Both the position numbers and the translations under genes were made by a program. Below are positions 1-9,107 of a stretch of DNA of 64,000 nt, piece by piece (the stretch's first letter is position 1; each line of letters opens with the position of its first letter). The notes beneath the pieces are model-generated. The model saw only the letters and a program-made list of their open reading frames with translations. It was not told the origin of the DNA and did no database searches. This DNA comes from CAVSWT01 sp963782985 (lineage in GTDB: Bacteria > Bacteroidota > Ignavibacteria > Ignavibacteriales > Ignavibacteriaceae). The DNA is taken from contig CAWALU010000012.1 of assembly GCA_963782985.1 (NCBI GenBank), forward strand, positions 482,881 through 546,880, written 5' to 3'.

Positions 1-758
1 ATGGCGATTGATTTAACAACTTTTTTATATTCAATATCTAATAATTTCTTTCCGCCTTCCCAATAAAAAAATCCGAAAAAAATCACGCCGCCTGTCAGCG
101 CAAATGCTGCGAAAATGAAACTTAGAAATTTTGAAAATACTTCCAATGAAAACAAAGAATAGTAAGCGCTCTTCATTCCCCAGGCAGAATTGTAAGTAGC
201 CATCGAAATAGCCGAAATAAAAATCCATACCGCAAAATACAGGAGTATAATTCCGTAACGCCCTGATTTATTATTTAAATGCTGATTTCCTTTTTTAAAT
301 TTTTTTATGTCGGATGACAAATTTTCATTAGTGATTTTTTGCTCGTCAATAGATAAAAATATTTCAGTAAAAGTAAGAGAATATCTATAGGCATAAATTA
401 AAATCAAGCTGATAGAAAACAGAACAAAAGCTATAAGCAAAAAGCTAACCGTGGCAATTTTTGCGGAGTGCAGAAGCTGCGTAAAAATTAATATTGACGC
501 TAATAGTGGAACAATCCCAATTATTACTCCGATGCTTTTATTTATTGTAACAAGCTCAATAATTTCTTTTGCAAAACGCAAATAAAATTTGTTGTCTTCG
601 TTTATTCCTTTTCGTTTATAGTATAGAGATAAGGACGCGCCGCCAAGAATAATGCTAATAAATGGTATAAATAAAAATTGAATTAATATTAATAGATAAT
701 GAAGCAGCTGAATATGTTCAGACGATTGGGGTAAAACTAAATTATCAAGAAACTCCAT
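1..758 (-). CDS. Multi-pass membrane protein, C-terminus beyond window
   Basis: An open frame starts at an ATG at 756-758 and runs off the left edge, giving about 252 residues of N-terminal sequence. Several hydrophobic segments are visible, at roughly residues 20-45, 75-100, 105-125, 170-190 and 205-235, with charged loops between them (one starts YYKRKG). It lies directly downstream of ctaB on the same strand, so it is probably the next gene of the respiratory oxidase cluster. I see no haem-binding CxxCH in the visible part; one could follow beyond the edge. I do not recognise the family. Codon use and base composition match its neighbours, so it is very likely a real gene. Confidence 0.75.
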   Translation of the reverse strand, partial: MEFLDNLVLPQSSEHIQLLHYLLILIQFLFIPFISIILGGASLSLYYKRKGINEDNKFYLRFAKEIIELVTINKSIGVIIGIVPLLASILIFTQLLHSAKIATVSFLLIAFVLFSISLILIYAYRYSLTFTEIFLSIDEQKITNENLSSDIKKFKKGNQHLNNKSGRYGIILLYFAVWIFISAISMATYNSAWGMKSAYYSLFSLEVFSKFLSFIFAAFALTGGVIFFGFFYWEGGKKLLDIEYKKVVKSIA

Positions 759-795
759 TTACATTCTCTCTTTTGAATTAATATTATTCTAAAAA

Positions 796-1659
796 TTATA
801 CTACAAGTTTATCAATAGAAATAAGTATGACAAACAGTATTGCAAAAATATTTATTTCTCTAAATGCAAAATTAAAATATATTTTTTCCCGTTTGGATTT
901 TAAAAGTTTAAGGGAACTAATGGATAGCCATAAGCCCGCAGCCAAAAGGCTAAAATAAATCAATGGAAATTTTACTATTCCGAATAAAGGAATTAACAAA
1001 CCTGTAACTACGGTTGCAAGTATCCAAATAAAAGTTATGCGCGCAAGCTGCGCTGTGGAAAATATTTGCGTTAAGGTTGGAAAGCCCGCTTGTTCATAAT
1101 CTTTGTTGAGCACAAGCAGCAGCAGCCAAAAATGGGGTATCTGCCAAATAAAAAAGAAAAATGAAATTATTATTATTTGCGGATCTAATACATTGCCGCC
1201 AGCCGCAACCCAGCCCACTGCGGGCGGTATTGCGCCGACTAATGATCCCGGAATAATTGCAAGCGGATTAACTTTTTTAAGCGGCGTGTATATTGCGTTG
1301 TACCAAATAAGATTTAATAATCCCAAACCTAATGCAATCCGCCCTGCGCTAAGCAAAAGAATAGTTGAGCCGAATAAAATTAAAGTTACTGCAATCGCTA
1401 AAGCATTATTTGCGGAGATTCTTCCTGAAGGTATCGGGCGATTTTTTGTTCTATTCATTAAGCAGTCGGTGTATCGCTCTTGATAATGATTGACAGCGGC
1501 AGAACCGCAGGCTAATAATAAAATGCCGAGAGTTGGAAGAATGAAACCTAAATTAATTTCTTTTGCAAATGATAAGTATCCAAACAGGGTTGTAAAAGCC
1601 ACGAATGATGTAATGCGGATCTTCGTAAGCTCAAATAATATGTTAATATGTTTTTTCAA
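796..1659 (-). CDS. ctaB: Protohaem IX farnesyltransferase (haem O synthase)
   Basis: UbiA-family prenyltransferase of 287 residues that attaches a farnesyl group to haem B, making haem O for haem-copper oxidases. The substrate/Mg region is visible at residues 57-75: N57, E61 and D65, followed by MNRTKNRP, which is typical of CyoE/CtaB. About eight to nine hydrophobic segments follow, as expected for this inner-membrane enzyme. It starts 11 bases downstream of the coxB stop and is last in the coxACDB-ctaB order. No haem A synthase (ctaA) is visible in the window, so whether the oxidase carries haem A or haem O cannot be settled here. The length is normal. Confidence 0.95.
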   Translation of the reverse strand: MKKHINILFELTKIRITSFVAFTTLFGYLSFAKEINLGFILPTLGILLLACGSAAVNHYQERYTDCLMNRTKNRPIPSGRISANNALAIAVTLILFGSTILLLSAGRIALGLGLLNLIWYNAIYTPLKKVNPLAIIPGSLVGAIPPAVGWVAAGGNVLDPQIIIISFFFFIWQIPHFWLLLLVLNKDYEQAGFPTLTQIFSTAQLARITFIWILATVVTGLLIPLFGIVKFPLIYFSLLAAGLWLSISSLKLLKSKREKIYFNFAFREINIFAILFVILISIDKLVV

Positions 1660-1670
1660 AAAAATAATTA

Positions 1671-2348
1671 TTAATTTTTTATTTCACTATTAGTGGAATC
1701 TGCAGATTGCGCGGTTACACCAGAATTATTTGTTGAATCCGCGCTTGCTTTTTTATCTAACCAAAGATTGAACTTATCAGCAGGCATTACAACAACTTTT
1801 GTGTACATGTGCCAATGGTTCAAACCGCAATATTCAGCGCAGGTTAAATCGTATGAGCCTAACTCTTCAGCCCTAAACCAGGTTTCTCTTTTCTGACCGG
1901 GGATTACATCTTTCTTAACTCTAAAAGCAGGAATAAAAAATGAATGAAGAACATCCAAAGACTTTAAATCGAATTTCAAATCAGTATTAATTGGAATGTA
2001 CAACGTATCAGCCTTAATTCCGTTAGGATATTCAAATGTCCATTTCCACATTTGCGCGGTAACATTTATTTGATACGCGCCTTTAGGAATATCAGCCATT
2101 TGCTTGTAACCAATCCATCCATAATAAAACATTACCAGTACTAAAAGTGTAGGCACTAACGTCCACGTTATTTCTAAGGGAACATTTTCGTGAATGTTGG
2201 ATGCTTTTGGATTTCTTTTTCTGCTATACCTGATTACAAAATAAACCATTAGAAAAGTAATAAGCACAAGAAAGAAAACAGAAATAATCATTACTATCCA
2301 AAAGGCAGTATCTACGGAATTAACGAAATTTGAGGGTCCTGAAAACAT
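1671..2348 (-). CDS. coxB: Cytochrome c oxidase subunit II (CuA protein)
   Basis: 225 residues. Two N-terminal transmembrane helices (about 14-38 and 58-82) anchor a periplasmic cupredoxin domain. The CuA ligand set is complete: H135, C170, E172 (backbone ligand), C174, H178 and M181 in the CAEYCGLNHWHM motif. It accepts electrons from cytochrome c and passes them to subunit I. Unlike classic caa3 oxidases it has no fused C-terminal cytochrome c domain, so a separate donor is needed. Candidates are the monohaem cytochromes at 5793-6722 and in the ActDE fusion. It is encoded after coxA, coxC and coxD. The C-terminal 20 residues are a low-complexity Ser/Thr/Asn tail. Confidence 0.96.
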   Translation of the reverse strand: MFSGPSNFVNSVDTAFWIVMIISVFFLVLITFLMVYFVIRYSRKRNPKASNIHENVPLEITWTLVPTLLVLVMFYYGWIGYKQMADIPKGAYQINVTAQMWKWTFEYPNGIKADTLYIPINTDLKFDLKSLDVLHSFFIPAFRVKKDVIPGQKRETWFRAEELGSYDLTCAEYCGLNHWHMYTKVVVMPADKFNLWLDKKASADSTNNSGVTAQSADSTNSEIKN

Positions 2349-2360
2349 AAAATTTTTACC

Positions 2361-2663
2361 TTACATAAAAGAATAATCTGCAAATAATAAGACAAAAGAA
2401 ATTATTATAAAAAGAAGAGCAACGCCGACAAATATTTTAAATACCGTTTGCTCAACTCTTAAATGCATAAAAATTGTTAGAACTAAATAAGATTTAATGC
2501 ACGCAATAGCTAAAGCAGTGGCAACCGTTAATGCGCCCAAATTAATTCCAGCAACGGCTACTGTTATGGCGGTTAAAATCATAAGCGATAACCAAACCAA
2601 AATAAATATTCCGTAACTATGTTTGTGAACGTGCTCAGCTACATGCGTTTCGTTTTGTTGCAT
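2361..2663 (-). CDS. coxD: Cytochrome c oxidase subunit IV (small membrane subunit)
   Basis: About 100 residues with three hydrophobic helices and a His-rich N-terminus (HVAEHVHKHS). This matches the prokaryotic subunit IV family (CtaF/CyoD-like) that stabilises haem-copper oxidases. I chose the ATG at 2661-2663 because an AAGGA ribosome-binding site sits seven bases upstream. An upstream in-frame ATG would overlap coxC by 50 bases and add an atypical hydrophobic leader. It lies between coxC and coxB in the operon. Identification rests on size, topology and position more than on unique residues. Confidence 0.85.
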   Translation of the reverse strand: MQQNETHVAEHVHKHSYGIFILVWLSLMILTAITVAVAGINLGALTVATALAIACIKSYLVLTIFMHLRVEQTVFKIFVGVALLFIIISFVLLFADYSFM

Positions 2664-2673
2664 TTTAAAATCC

Positions 2674-3303
2674 TTAAGTAATAAGATAGAATAATGGGAA
2701 AAGAAAAATCCAAATAATATCAACTAAGTGCCAATATAAACCGGCGGCTTCAAGCCTGACATAACTATGCTGGTTAATGCTTCCCCTAATTGTAAATCTC
2801 ATCATAACAGAAATTAAAACAGCGCCTATTATTACGTGCAAACCGTGAAGCCCGGTCATTACATAATACAAACCAAAAAATAAAATTTGACCTTTATCTT
2901 TGGCTAATAATTCTTCCGAACCGGGATAAATTCCGTGATGAAATTTAGCGCTCCATTCAAAAAATTTATTAATTAAAAACCCAAGCGCCATTAAAATGGT
3001 GAGGACTTGAAAAAAGATAGACAATTTTCTATTATTTTTTTGAATGGCTGTAATTGCCAAAGCCATCGTTAAGCTGCTTGTTAATAAAATCGCAGTATTA
3101 AATGTTCCGATAACAACATTTAATTCCTTTGCGGCAACGTGAAAAGCTTCCTGATTTGTAAACCTGTAAACGGAATAAATAAAAAATAAACCTCCGAATA
3201 ACAAAAGCTCGGTAAAAAGGAAGAGCCACATTCCCATTCTTGAGGCAATGTCGTCTCTATGAACATGCTGATGAACAGCTTCTGTTTGTTCTTGAGAACT
3301 CAC
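2674..3303 (-). CDS. coxC: Cytochrome c oxidase subunit III
   Basis: 209 residues. Five hydrophobic helices and the family signatures MGMWLFLFTELLLFGG near the N-terminus and GLYYVMTGLHGLHVIIG in the middle identify a short, quinol-oxidase-length subunit III. The start is GTG at 3301-3303, overlapping the coxA stop in a GTGA junction. A strong GGAGG lies eight bases upstream inside coxA, so translation is probably coupled. The protein ends with WHLVDIIWIFLFPLFYL, again typical. It acts in the inner membrane next to subunit I. Confidence 0.95.
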   Translation of the reverse strand: MSSQEQTEAVHQHVHRDDIASRMGMWLFLFTELLLFGGLFFIYSVYRFTNQEAFHVAAKELNVVIGTFNTAILLTSSLTMALAITAIQKNNRKLSIFFQVLTILMALGFLINKFFEWSAKFHHGIYPGSEELLAKDKGQILFFGLYYVMTGLHGLHVIIGAVLISVMMRFTIRGSINQHSYVRLEAAGLYWHLVDIIWIFLFPLFYLIT

Positions 3304-4961
3304 TTTACTTCCTCCACTTCTATTGTATGATCTTCATTTTGCTTATACTCATAAAACGATTCAGTAATGGTTGGAATCTCATGAAAATTTTCGTGAATGG
3401 GAGGAGTTTCAACTTGCCATTCTAAAGTTTCGCCGCCCCAAATATTTTTTTCTGTAACCACCACGCCGCTTTTAATTGACTTGATTAGATTGGTAAACAT
3501 TATGATTAAGCCGGTAATTAATATCCATGAGCCAATTGTAGATATTCGATGATAAATAGTAAACTCAGGCAAGTAATCATAATATCTTCTCGGCATTCCC
3601 AGCCATCCCATTATAAACATCGGGAAATACAAAGTATTAAAACCGATAAATAAAAACGTGAAAGCTACATTTGCCATTTTTATTTTATACATTCTGCCGA
3701 ACATTTTAGGGAACCAATAATGCATTGCTGCAAAAATTCCAAATCCAGTTCCTCCAAACATTACGTAATGAAAATGCGCCACAATAAAAGAAGTATCATG
3801 CACTTGAATATCAATTGCAAGAGTGCCTTGAAACAATCCTGTTAAACCTCCGATTGAAAAAAGAAAAATAAAACCAAGTACATATAACAAGGGCGGAGAT
3901 AAATAAATTGATCCTTTGTACAAAGTAGCAATCCAGTTAAAAACTTTTACGGCGCTTGGAATTGCAACAAGAAATGTTAACAATGAAAAAACGAACTGAC
4001 CGGTATCACTCATTCCGGCTGTAAACATATGATGCGCCCACACAAGCGAACCAAACAAGGCTATAGCTAAACTTGAAAACGCAATAAATTTATAGCCAAA
4101 AATTGTTCTTCGGGCAAATACAGGAATTATTTCTGATATAACACCCATTGCCGGAAGTATCATAATATAAACTGCAGGGTGCGAATAAATCCAAAATAAA
4201 TGCTGGTATAAAACCGGGTCTCCTCCCAATGCAGGATCGAAAAGACCAACTCCAAACCATCTTTCTACGGCAACTAATAACAATGTTATACCAATAATGG
4301 GCGTAGCTAAAACTTGAACCCACGCCGTGGCATAAAGCGACCAAACAAAAAGCGGCATTTTAAACCAGCCCATTCCAGGAGCACGCATTCTGTGGACAGT
4401 GGTTACAAAGTTTAACCCGGTAAGTATAGAAGAAAATCCCAAAACAAAAGCCGCCATTAGAGCATAGACAACATTGGTGCCCGATCTTACACTATATGGA
4501 ATGTAAAAAGTCCAGCCTGTATCAGCGGAACCACCGGGAAGCAATATTGATAGAATTGCAAGCAAACCGCCAAACACAAATAAATACCAAGAAAGTAAAT
4601 TTAACCTTGGAAATGCTACGTCTTTAGCGCCAATTAAAATTGGTAGAAAGAAGTTACCGAAGACAGCCGGAAGCCCTGGGATGACAAACAAAAAAATCAT
4701 AATTACGCCGTGCAGCGTAAATATTTGATTGTATGTTTGAGGTCCCATTATTGTGCGTCCGGGAGCGATTAACTCAAGCCTCATCAAAAATCCGAACGTA
4801 ACGCCCACGGAAAAGAATGTTAAAAGAGAAATGAGATATAACAAACCGATTCTTTTATGATCGGTTGAAAAAATCCATGACTTAATTCCCCTTCCTTTTC
4901 CCAGATACTTCAAGTAACTTGGTTCGGAAGATTGATTAATTGTTAAAGTTTCACTATCCAT
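3300..4961 (-). CDS. coxA: Cytochrome c oxidase subunit I, A2-type
   Basis: 553 residues. This is the catalytic subunit that reduces O2 to water and pumps protons. Visible ligands: H84 for the low-spin haem, H261 and Y265 in IYSHPAVYIM, H310-H311 for CuB, and the HFH pair in FIVAHFHYVM for the haems. The usual HPEVYI glutamate is absent; the Tyr-Ser pair at 259-260 (YSHP) is the hallmark of the A2 subfamily known from Rhodothermus and Thermus caa3 oxidases. The extended acidic C-terminus (about residues 500-553) is soluble. It is first of the cox genes after the Sco chaperone and is coupled to coxC by a four-base overlap. Confidence 0.97.
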   Translation of the reverse strand: MDSETLTINQSSEPSYLKYLGKGRGIKSWIFSTDHKRIGLLYLISLLTFFSVGVTFGFLMRLELIAPGRTIMGPQTYNQIFTLHGVIMIFLFVIPGLPAVFGNFFLPILIGAKDVAFPRLNLLSWYLFVFGGLLAILSILLPGGSADTGWTFYIPYSVRSGTNVVYALMAAFVLGFSSILTGLNFVTTVHRMRAPGMGWFKMPLFVWSLYATAWVQVLATPIIGITLLLVAVERWFGVGLFDPALGGDPVLYQHLFWIYSHPAVYIMILPAMGVISEIIPVFARRTIFGYKFIAFSSLAIALFGSLVWAHHMFTAGMSDTGQFVFSLLTFLVAIPSAVKVFNWIATLYKGSIYLSPPLLYVLGFIFLFSIGGLTGLFQGTLAIDIQVHDTSFIVAHFHYVMFGGTGFGIFAAMHYWFPKMFGRMYKIKMANVAFTFLFIGFNTLYFPMFIMGWLGMPRRYYDYLPEFTIYHRISTIGSWILITGLIIMFTNLIKSIKSGVVVTEKNIWGGETLEWQVETPPIHENFHEIPTITESFYEYKQNEDHTIEVEEVK

Positions 4962-4977
4962 ATAAACTATCCTTGTG

Positions 4978-5763
4978 TTAACTTTTTTTCTTAGGTTTCA
5001 AATTTATATAAACGACAAAAATTGCCGCCATAATTAAAATACCAGCGCCGAAAATTCTGGTAATGTTAAGCATATACGTTTTGCCTTTGGGATCATAGCT
5101 AAAGCAATATTGCAGCACACGCGCAATTGTCGGCGCTGTTTTTCCTTCGGCTGTTTCAATCAACGCCATTTTAATATCGAAAGGCAGAATACGGAAGCCG
5201 CCTTGCTTTGCGTAACTTGGGAATAAATACCTGGTAATCTTTCCTTCGGGCGAAATAAAAATTAACGAAGCTGTATGCAAAAATTGAGTTCCCTGTCTTT
5301 CAAAATAAAAGCCCATTGCGTCAGCTGCTTTTTTAATGTTAACGCTATCGCCTGTTAAAAATGTCCAAGCTGATTTTGGAAAATTTCCATTAATCAAACC
5401 GATAAAATTTTGTTTTTTTTCGGATGCAATTTTAGGAGTTTCTTTTTCATCCATGCTAACCGTAACAATTTTATAATCTTTATTGGGCTGCATATCAACT
5501 TTGCCCACAACGTCTGCAATTTCTGAAAGCAAAGGAGTGCAGATACCGGGGCAATCGTAATACACAAAAGCAAAAATTGTCGGTTCGTTTATTAATTCCT
5601 TTAAAACAACTTTGTTGCCCGATTCATTATAAAAGAAAACATCCGAAGGTATATATTTACCAAGCTGTTCGTCTATTCCAACCTTTATTTTTTCTTCGGA
5701 AGGGAAAGCATTAGAAGCTAAACTTACCGCAATCAATAAAAATATAAACGTAAATTTTTTCAT
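4978..5763 (-). CDS. SCO1/SenC/PrrC-family copper chaperone
   Basis: 261 residues with an N-terminal signal peptide (about 1-19), a thioredoxin-fold domain, and a C-terminal hydrophobic helix followed by KPKKKS. The copper site is visible as C71 and C75 in CPGICTPL plus H163 in QFLHTASLIF. SCO proteins deliver copper to, or keep reduced, the CuA site of oxidase subunit II. Its place immediately upstream of coxA in the same transcription unit supports that role here. The C-terminal membrane anchor is less common than the N-terminal one of mitochondrial Sco1, but a TlpA/Sco domain anchored this way is plausible. The gene ends 17 bases before coxA. Confidence 0.92.
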   Translation of the reverse strand: MKKFTFIFLLIAVSLASNAFPSEEKIKVGIDEQLGKYIPSDVFFYNESGNKVVLKELINEPTIFAFVYYDCPGICTPLLSEIADVVGKVDMQPNKDYKIVTVSMDEKETPKIASEKKQNFIGLINGNFPKSAWTFLTGDSVNIKKAADAMGFYFERQGTQFLHTASLIFISPEGKITRYLFPSYAKQGGFRILPFDIKMALIETAEGKTAPTIARVLQYCFSYDPKGKTYMLNITRIFGAGILIMAAIFVVYINLKPKKKS

Positions 5764-5792
5764 ATTTATCCTCGACTAACTTTTGTAAACAA

Positions 5793-6722
5793 TTAAAAAT
5801 AACTGCTCACGTAACGATACAACTCATCCCATTCATCATTTTTCAATTTAAATACTTCGCCGTTAAAACCATTTTGTGAAACTGAATTTGCAATAGAATT
5901 TACAAACGCTTCCTCGCTTTGCCGCCAATTATTTGTGTTAGAAATAAGAGTTAAAGCTTTCATTTTATCTGAAGTAACTTTGTTAAATAATTTAGCGCCG
6001 TTTGAAGATTTATCCGCCAAAATATTATTAAACACTTCATTTAATTTTTTAACTTTTTGATCTGTTTCTTTTTCGATTAACTTAATAGCTTCAGCAACGG
6101 GAATTTGAGCCGCAATTTCTCGTCCGCTGGAAAGATTATAAGTTTGATCTAACGCGGTCAATTCATCTTTTGTATCAAGCGGAGGATTGGGCACAAAGGA
6201 AGAACGAATATAATGAGCTAAAGAAATTCTTTCTTCGGGAGTAAGATAATCATAAGCAATCATTCCGCTTCCGGCAATGCCTTCGGATAAAGTTGTAAAG
6301 ATGCCGGAAATTTTTGGGGAGTTAACCCAGCCTTCTTTATTTGTAAAATTTCTCGGCGGCGGGTTTAAGGCTGCGGCGGCGGCTCCATCGCCTTTGCCCT
6401 CAGCGCCGTGGCAAGAAACGCAAGTTCCCGAAAAAAGTTTAGCGCCTTTATCAATTAATTGCTGATTCGGTTTGCTTAATTCCATAATATCAATTGGCGG
6501 AACAGTTCTCGGTTCAACAACTGGTAAATCAGAAACAGCAGTCGTATCTTGAAGAATCGGCGGAACTTTTTGCCGGGAAATATTATCCATATTGTTGATG
6601 TATAAAAATCCCAAAGCTAAACCAAGAATAAAAATATAAGGGTAAACCATTCCGAATAATTTTAAAGGGTTTGATTTAACTTCCTCTAATTTATTTTTCA
6701 TTTTATTTTGATTATTAACCAT
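5793..6722 (-). CDS. Membrane-anchored monohaem cytochrome c
   Basis: 309 residues. An N-terminal membrane anchor (about 26-42) precedes a class I cytochrome c domain with one CVSCH haem site at 101-105 and a candidate axial Met at 154 (GSGMIAY). The remaining 130 residues are Lys-rich and helical with no second haem. The gene lies between actF and the Sco/cox genes, so it is a likely electron carrier from ACIII to the oxidase, whose subunit II lacks a cytochrome domain. An internal Met at residue 8 is an alternative start. The C-terminal half resembles nothing I can name. Confidence 0.85.
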   Translation of the reverse strand: MVNNQNKMKNKLEEVKSNPLKLFGMVYPYIFILGLALGFLYINNMDNISRQKVPPILQDTTAVSDLPVVEPRTVPPIDIMELSKPNQQLIDKGAKLFSGTCVSCHGAEGKGDGAAAAALNPPPRNFTNKEGWVNSPKISGIFTTLSEGIAGSGMIAYDYLTPEERISLAHYIRSSFVPNPPLDTKDELTALDQTYNLSSGREIAAQIPVAEAIKLIEKETDQKVKKLNEVFNNILADKSSNGAKLFNKVTSDKMKALTLISNTNNWRQSEEAFVNSIANSVSQNGFNGEVFKLKNDEWDELYRYVSSYF

Positions 6723-6760
6723 TTTTCATTTTCAAATATTTAAAATTTCGCAATCAATAA

Positions 6761-7951
6761 TTAAAGTCTAAAATCAAGCCCTCGCTTTAATTTCGGATCG
6801 CCAATGGGAACAAGGTTATATTTTTTAACATTCAAATTGAATAAGAAAATTAAAAGACCCACAACAATTAGAGGGTAGACAACATCTAACCAGCTAAATG
6901 AGTAAACTTGATTTTTGCCGTAAAGACTTGGTAATATCATCCAATACAAATCAATAAAATGAACAACCAAAATCCACACAGCCATAAATTTTAATCTTGC
7001 GGGATTTGTTTTTGCTTTATGAGATATCAAAGCAAGAAATGGAATTATAAAATGCGCCAATATTAATATTATTGAAACAACTTTCCATCCTCCATTCCAT
7101 CTATGAAAAAACCAAACTGTTTCTTCAGATAAATCTGCATACCACATAAGCATATATTGTGAAAAAGCTATGTAACCCCAAAACGAAATAAATGCAAACA
7201 TCAAAGTGCCAAGGCTGTAATAGTGATCGTTATTAATTCTTGAATGCAAATAACCTTTTTCATTAAGGACGACGGCAATTAACGTTAACGCTGCAAGCGA
7301 TGCTACGGTAGCGCCGGCAAAAAAGTAAACGCCGAATATTGTTGAATACCAATATGCTTCCAAACTCATTATCCAATCAACCGCAAATAATGAAACTGTA
7401 ATTCCAAAAATCGGGACGAAGATTGCGGAAAGAATAATATTTTTTCTCGTTAATTTTTGATCTTTAGTTGTATCTTGTTTTCTCGAATTCTTAGTTAAGA
7501 GGAAATAAAACAAAGACCAAACTCCGATAAACAACACAACTCTAATTATAAAAAAAGTTGGATTTAAATAGGGGGATTTATGCTGAAGCAGCTCGCTATC
7601 CGCAACCAAATCCGGATTAGCCCAGCTGAATAAATTGCTCATGCTAAAAATTAAAGGAATAACCAAAATAAATAATAAAGGAATCACTGAAGATAAAAAT
7701 TCGCTTATTCTTCTAAACGGAACGCTCCAATCAGCGCCGGCAACATATTCTAAAGCAACTAAAAATAAAGCGCCAATTCCAATGCTCATTAAATACATAA
7801 ACGAAGTTAAGTAGCTGTACGATGCTCTGAATGAATCAATTAAATATCCGGCAATACCTAAAATTAATCCAACCGCCAGAAGCGCTAATCCAATTTTGCC
7901 AATGTTAGCGGGCAGATTTTTTTTTGTGTATCCGGCTTCAATTTGTGACAT
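6761..7951 (-). CDS. actF: Alternative Complex III subunit F, NrfD-like membrane protein
   Basis: 396 residues and about ten hydrophobic helices. This is the second polysulfide-reductase/NrfD-type membrane subunit of ACIII, paralogous to ActC. Features seen: the long hydrophilic loop SNLFSWANPDLVADSELLQHKS and the block around FHRWNGGWK, both typical of ActF. The complex oxidises menaquinol and reduces cytochrome c or the oxidase directly. The ORF overlaps the end of the ActDE fusion by 14 bases, consistent with coupled translation. The assignment follows from gene order (A, B, C, DE, F) as well as topology. Confidence 0.9.
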   Translation of the reverse strand: MSQIEAGYTKKNLPANIGKIGLALLAVGLILGIAGYLIDSFRASYSYLTSFMYLMSIGIGALFLVALEYVAGADWSVPFRRISEFLSSVIPLLFILVIPLIFSMSNLFSWANPDLVADSELLQHKSPYLNPTFFIIRVVLFIGVWSLFYFLLTKNSRKQDTTKDQKLTRKNIILSAIFVPIFGITVSLFAVDWIMSLEAYWYSTIFGVYFFAGATVASLAALTLIAVVLNEKGYLHSRINNDHYYSLGTLMFAFISFWGYIAFSQYMLMWYADLSEETVWFFHRWNGGWKVVSIILILAHFIIPFLALISHKAKTNPARLKFMAVWILVVHFIDLYWMILPSLYGKNQVYSFSWLDVVYPLIVVGLLIFLFNLNVKKYNLVPIGDPKLKRGLDFRL

Positions 7952-9107
7952 TTGCAGCAGACTCCTTTTTAATCGCTTGAAGATCAGAGGGTTTTGCGTT
8001 CTTAGCTCTTTGCAAAACTCTAATATAATTTATAATTGCCCATCTTTGTTCGCGGGTAACTTGAGCCGCGTAAGACGGCATTATATTTTGCCCGTTTGTA
8101 ATTATATGATAAATCATTCCATCAGAAAATTCTCTCGCTCTTGTAGAATGCAGCGTAGGGGGATTTGGGAATTGTCCGTTTAACCTATTTTGTCCTTCAG
8201 CAAAATTGCCGTGGCAGGGGCTGCAAAAAGTTAGAAATTTCTTTTTGCCAAGATCTAAATTTTCTTTGGTGGGAAGAAAAGGATTTGTTAGCACGGTCTT
8301 TGGTTCTTTTTCATCTTTATAGGGATAAGGAAGAAAACCTCTGGCAACTGTTCCGGCAACGGGCATTCTCATTCCAAATTCATCCGAATAAAAATCGCTT
8401 TTTTCCTGGGCAATAATTTTATCTTGCTTATCCATCCAATTATAAGGCGTGATGTACATAAACTTATTAAGCGTTAAATATGTAAGACCTGATACGATTA
8501 CGATTGTCGCTGCAATCAACAATAAAAATTTACGCTGAAAAATTGGATACTTTTGTTCTTCGGGATAATAAACAAGCTCTAAATCTTTACCGCCCAAACT
8601 TGATAGCAAATCCAAAACTTCTTTCTCGTCAAATTTAGGATCGGCCGCTTCAATCATAATTCCATATTTATCTGAAGAAACATTCTTCATATAATTTGTA
8701 TCATGTATAGGATGATTATTCGCAGGCAGGTTAAAGAAAATCGCTATAATACCAATTACAGTTGATATTGCTCCCAGCAGAACTGCCATTTCAAAAGTAA
8801 TGGGGATGTAAGCGGGAAAAGCAAAAAATGGTTTGCCCCCAATTACCATTGGATAGTCCATAGCCATCGAATAAAAAACAAACAATAGAATAAAGGAAGC
8901 GCCTGAAAAAGCAAAGAAAAGGGTAACAAAACCAACCTTGCTTGGCTTTAATCCCATCGCTCTGTCCATTCCATGAAGAGGATAAGGAGTATTTATATCA
9001 AAATTTTTGTAGCCGTCATCTCTCACTTTTTCAGCAGCGTGTATTACTTGGTCCGGCGTATCAAAAAGCGCCGCAACCGAGTGTAATTTTTTTTCAGTAT
9101 TAACCAT
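7938..9107 (-). CDS. actDE: Fused ActD-ActE: DUF3341 membrane subunit plus monohaem cytochrome c
   Basis: 389 residues from the ATG at 9105-9107, which has a GGAG site six bases upstream; the longer ORF would add 12 residues inside actC. Residues about 1-170 are an ActD-type domain (DUF3341: alpha/beta fold plus two helices, PYPLHGMDRAMG motif). A third helix at about 200-220 follows. Residues 280-389 are an ActE-type cytochrome with a CSPCH haem site and a candidate Met ligand in NIMPSYA. In most characterised ACIII clusters actD and actE are separate genes. The gene overlaps the actC stop by eight bases and the actF start by 14. Confidence 0.92.
   Translation of the reverse strand: MVNTEKKLHSVAALFDTPDQVIHAAEKVRDDGYKNFDINTPYPLHGMDRAMGLKPSKVGFVTLFFAFSGASFILLFVFYSMAMDYPMVIGGKPFFAFPAYIPITFEMAVLLGAISTVIGIIAIFFNLPANNHPIHDTNYMKNVSSDKYGIMIEAADPKFDEKEVLDLLSSLGGKDLELVYYPEEQKYPIFQRKFLLLIAATIVIVSGLTYLTLNKFMYITPYNWMDKQDKIIAQEKSDFYSDEFGMRMPVAGTVARGFLPYPYKDEKEPKTVLTNPFLPTKENLDLGKKKFLTFCSPCHGNFAEGQNRLNGQFPNPPTLHSTRAREFSDGMIYHIITNGQNIMPSYAAQVTREQRWAIINYIRVLQRAKNAKPSDLQAIKKESAANVTN

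Noticed and set aside
1103..1483. Plus-strand ORF of 126 residues within ctaB
   Set aside because: Antisense shadow of a clear heme O synthase gene; no family motif or ribosome-binding site.
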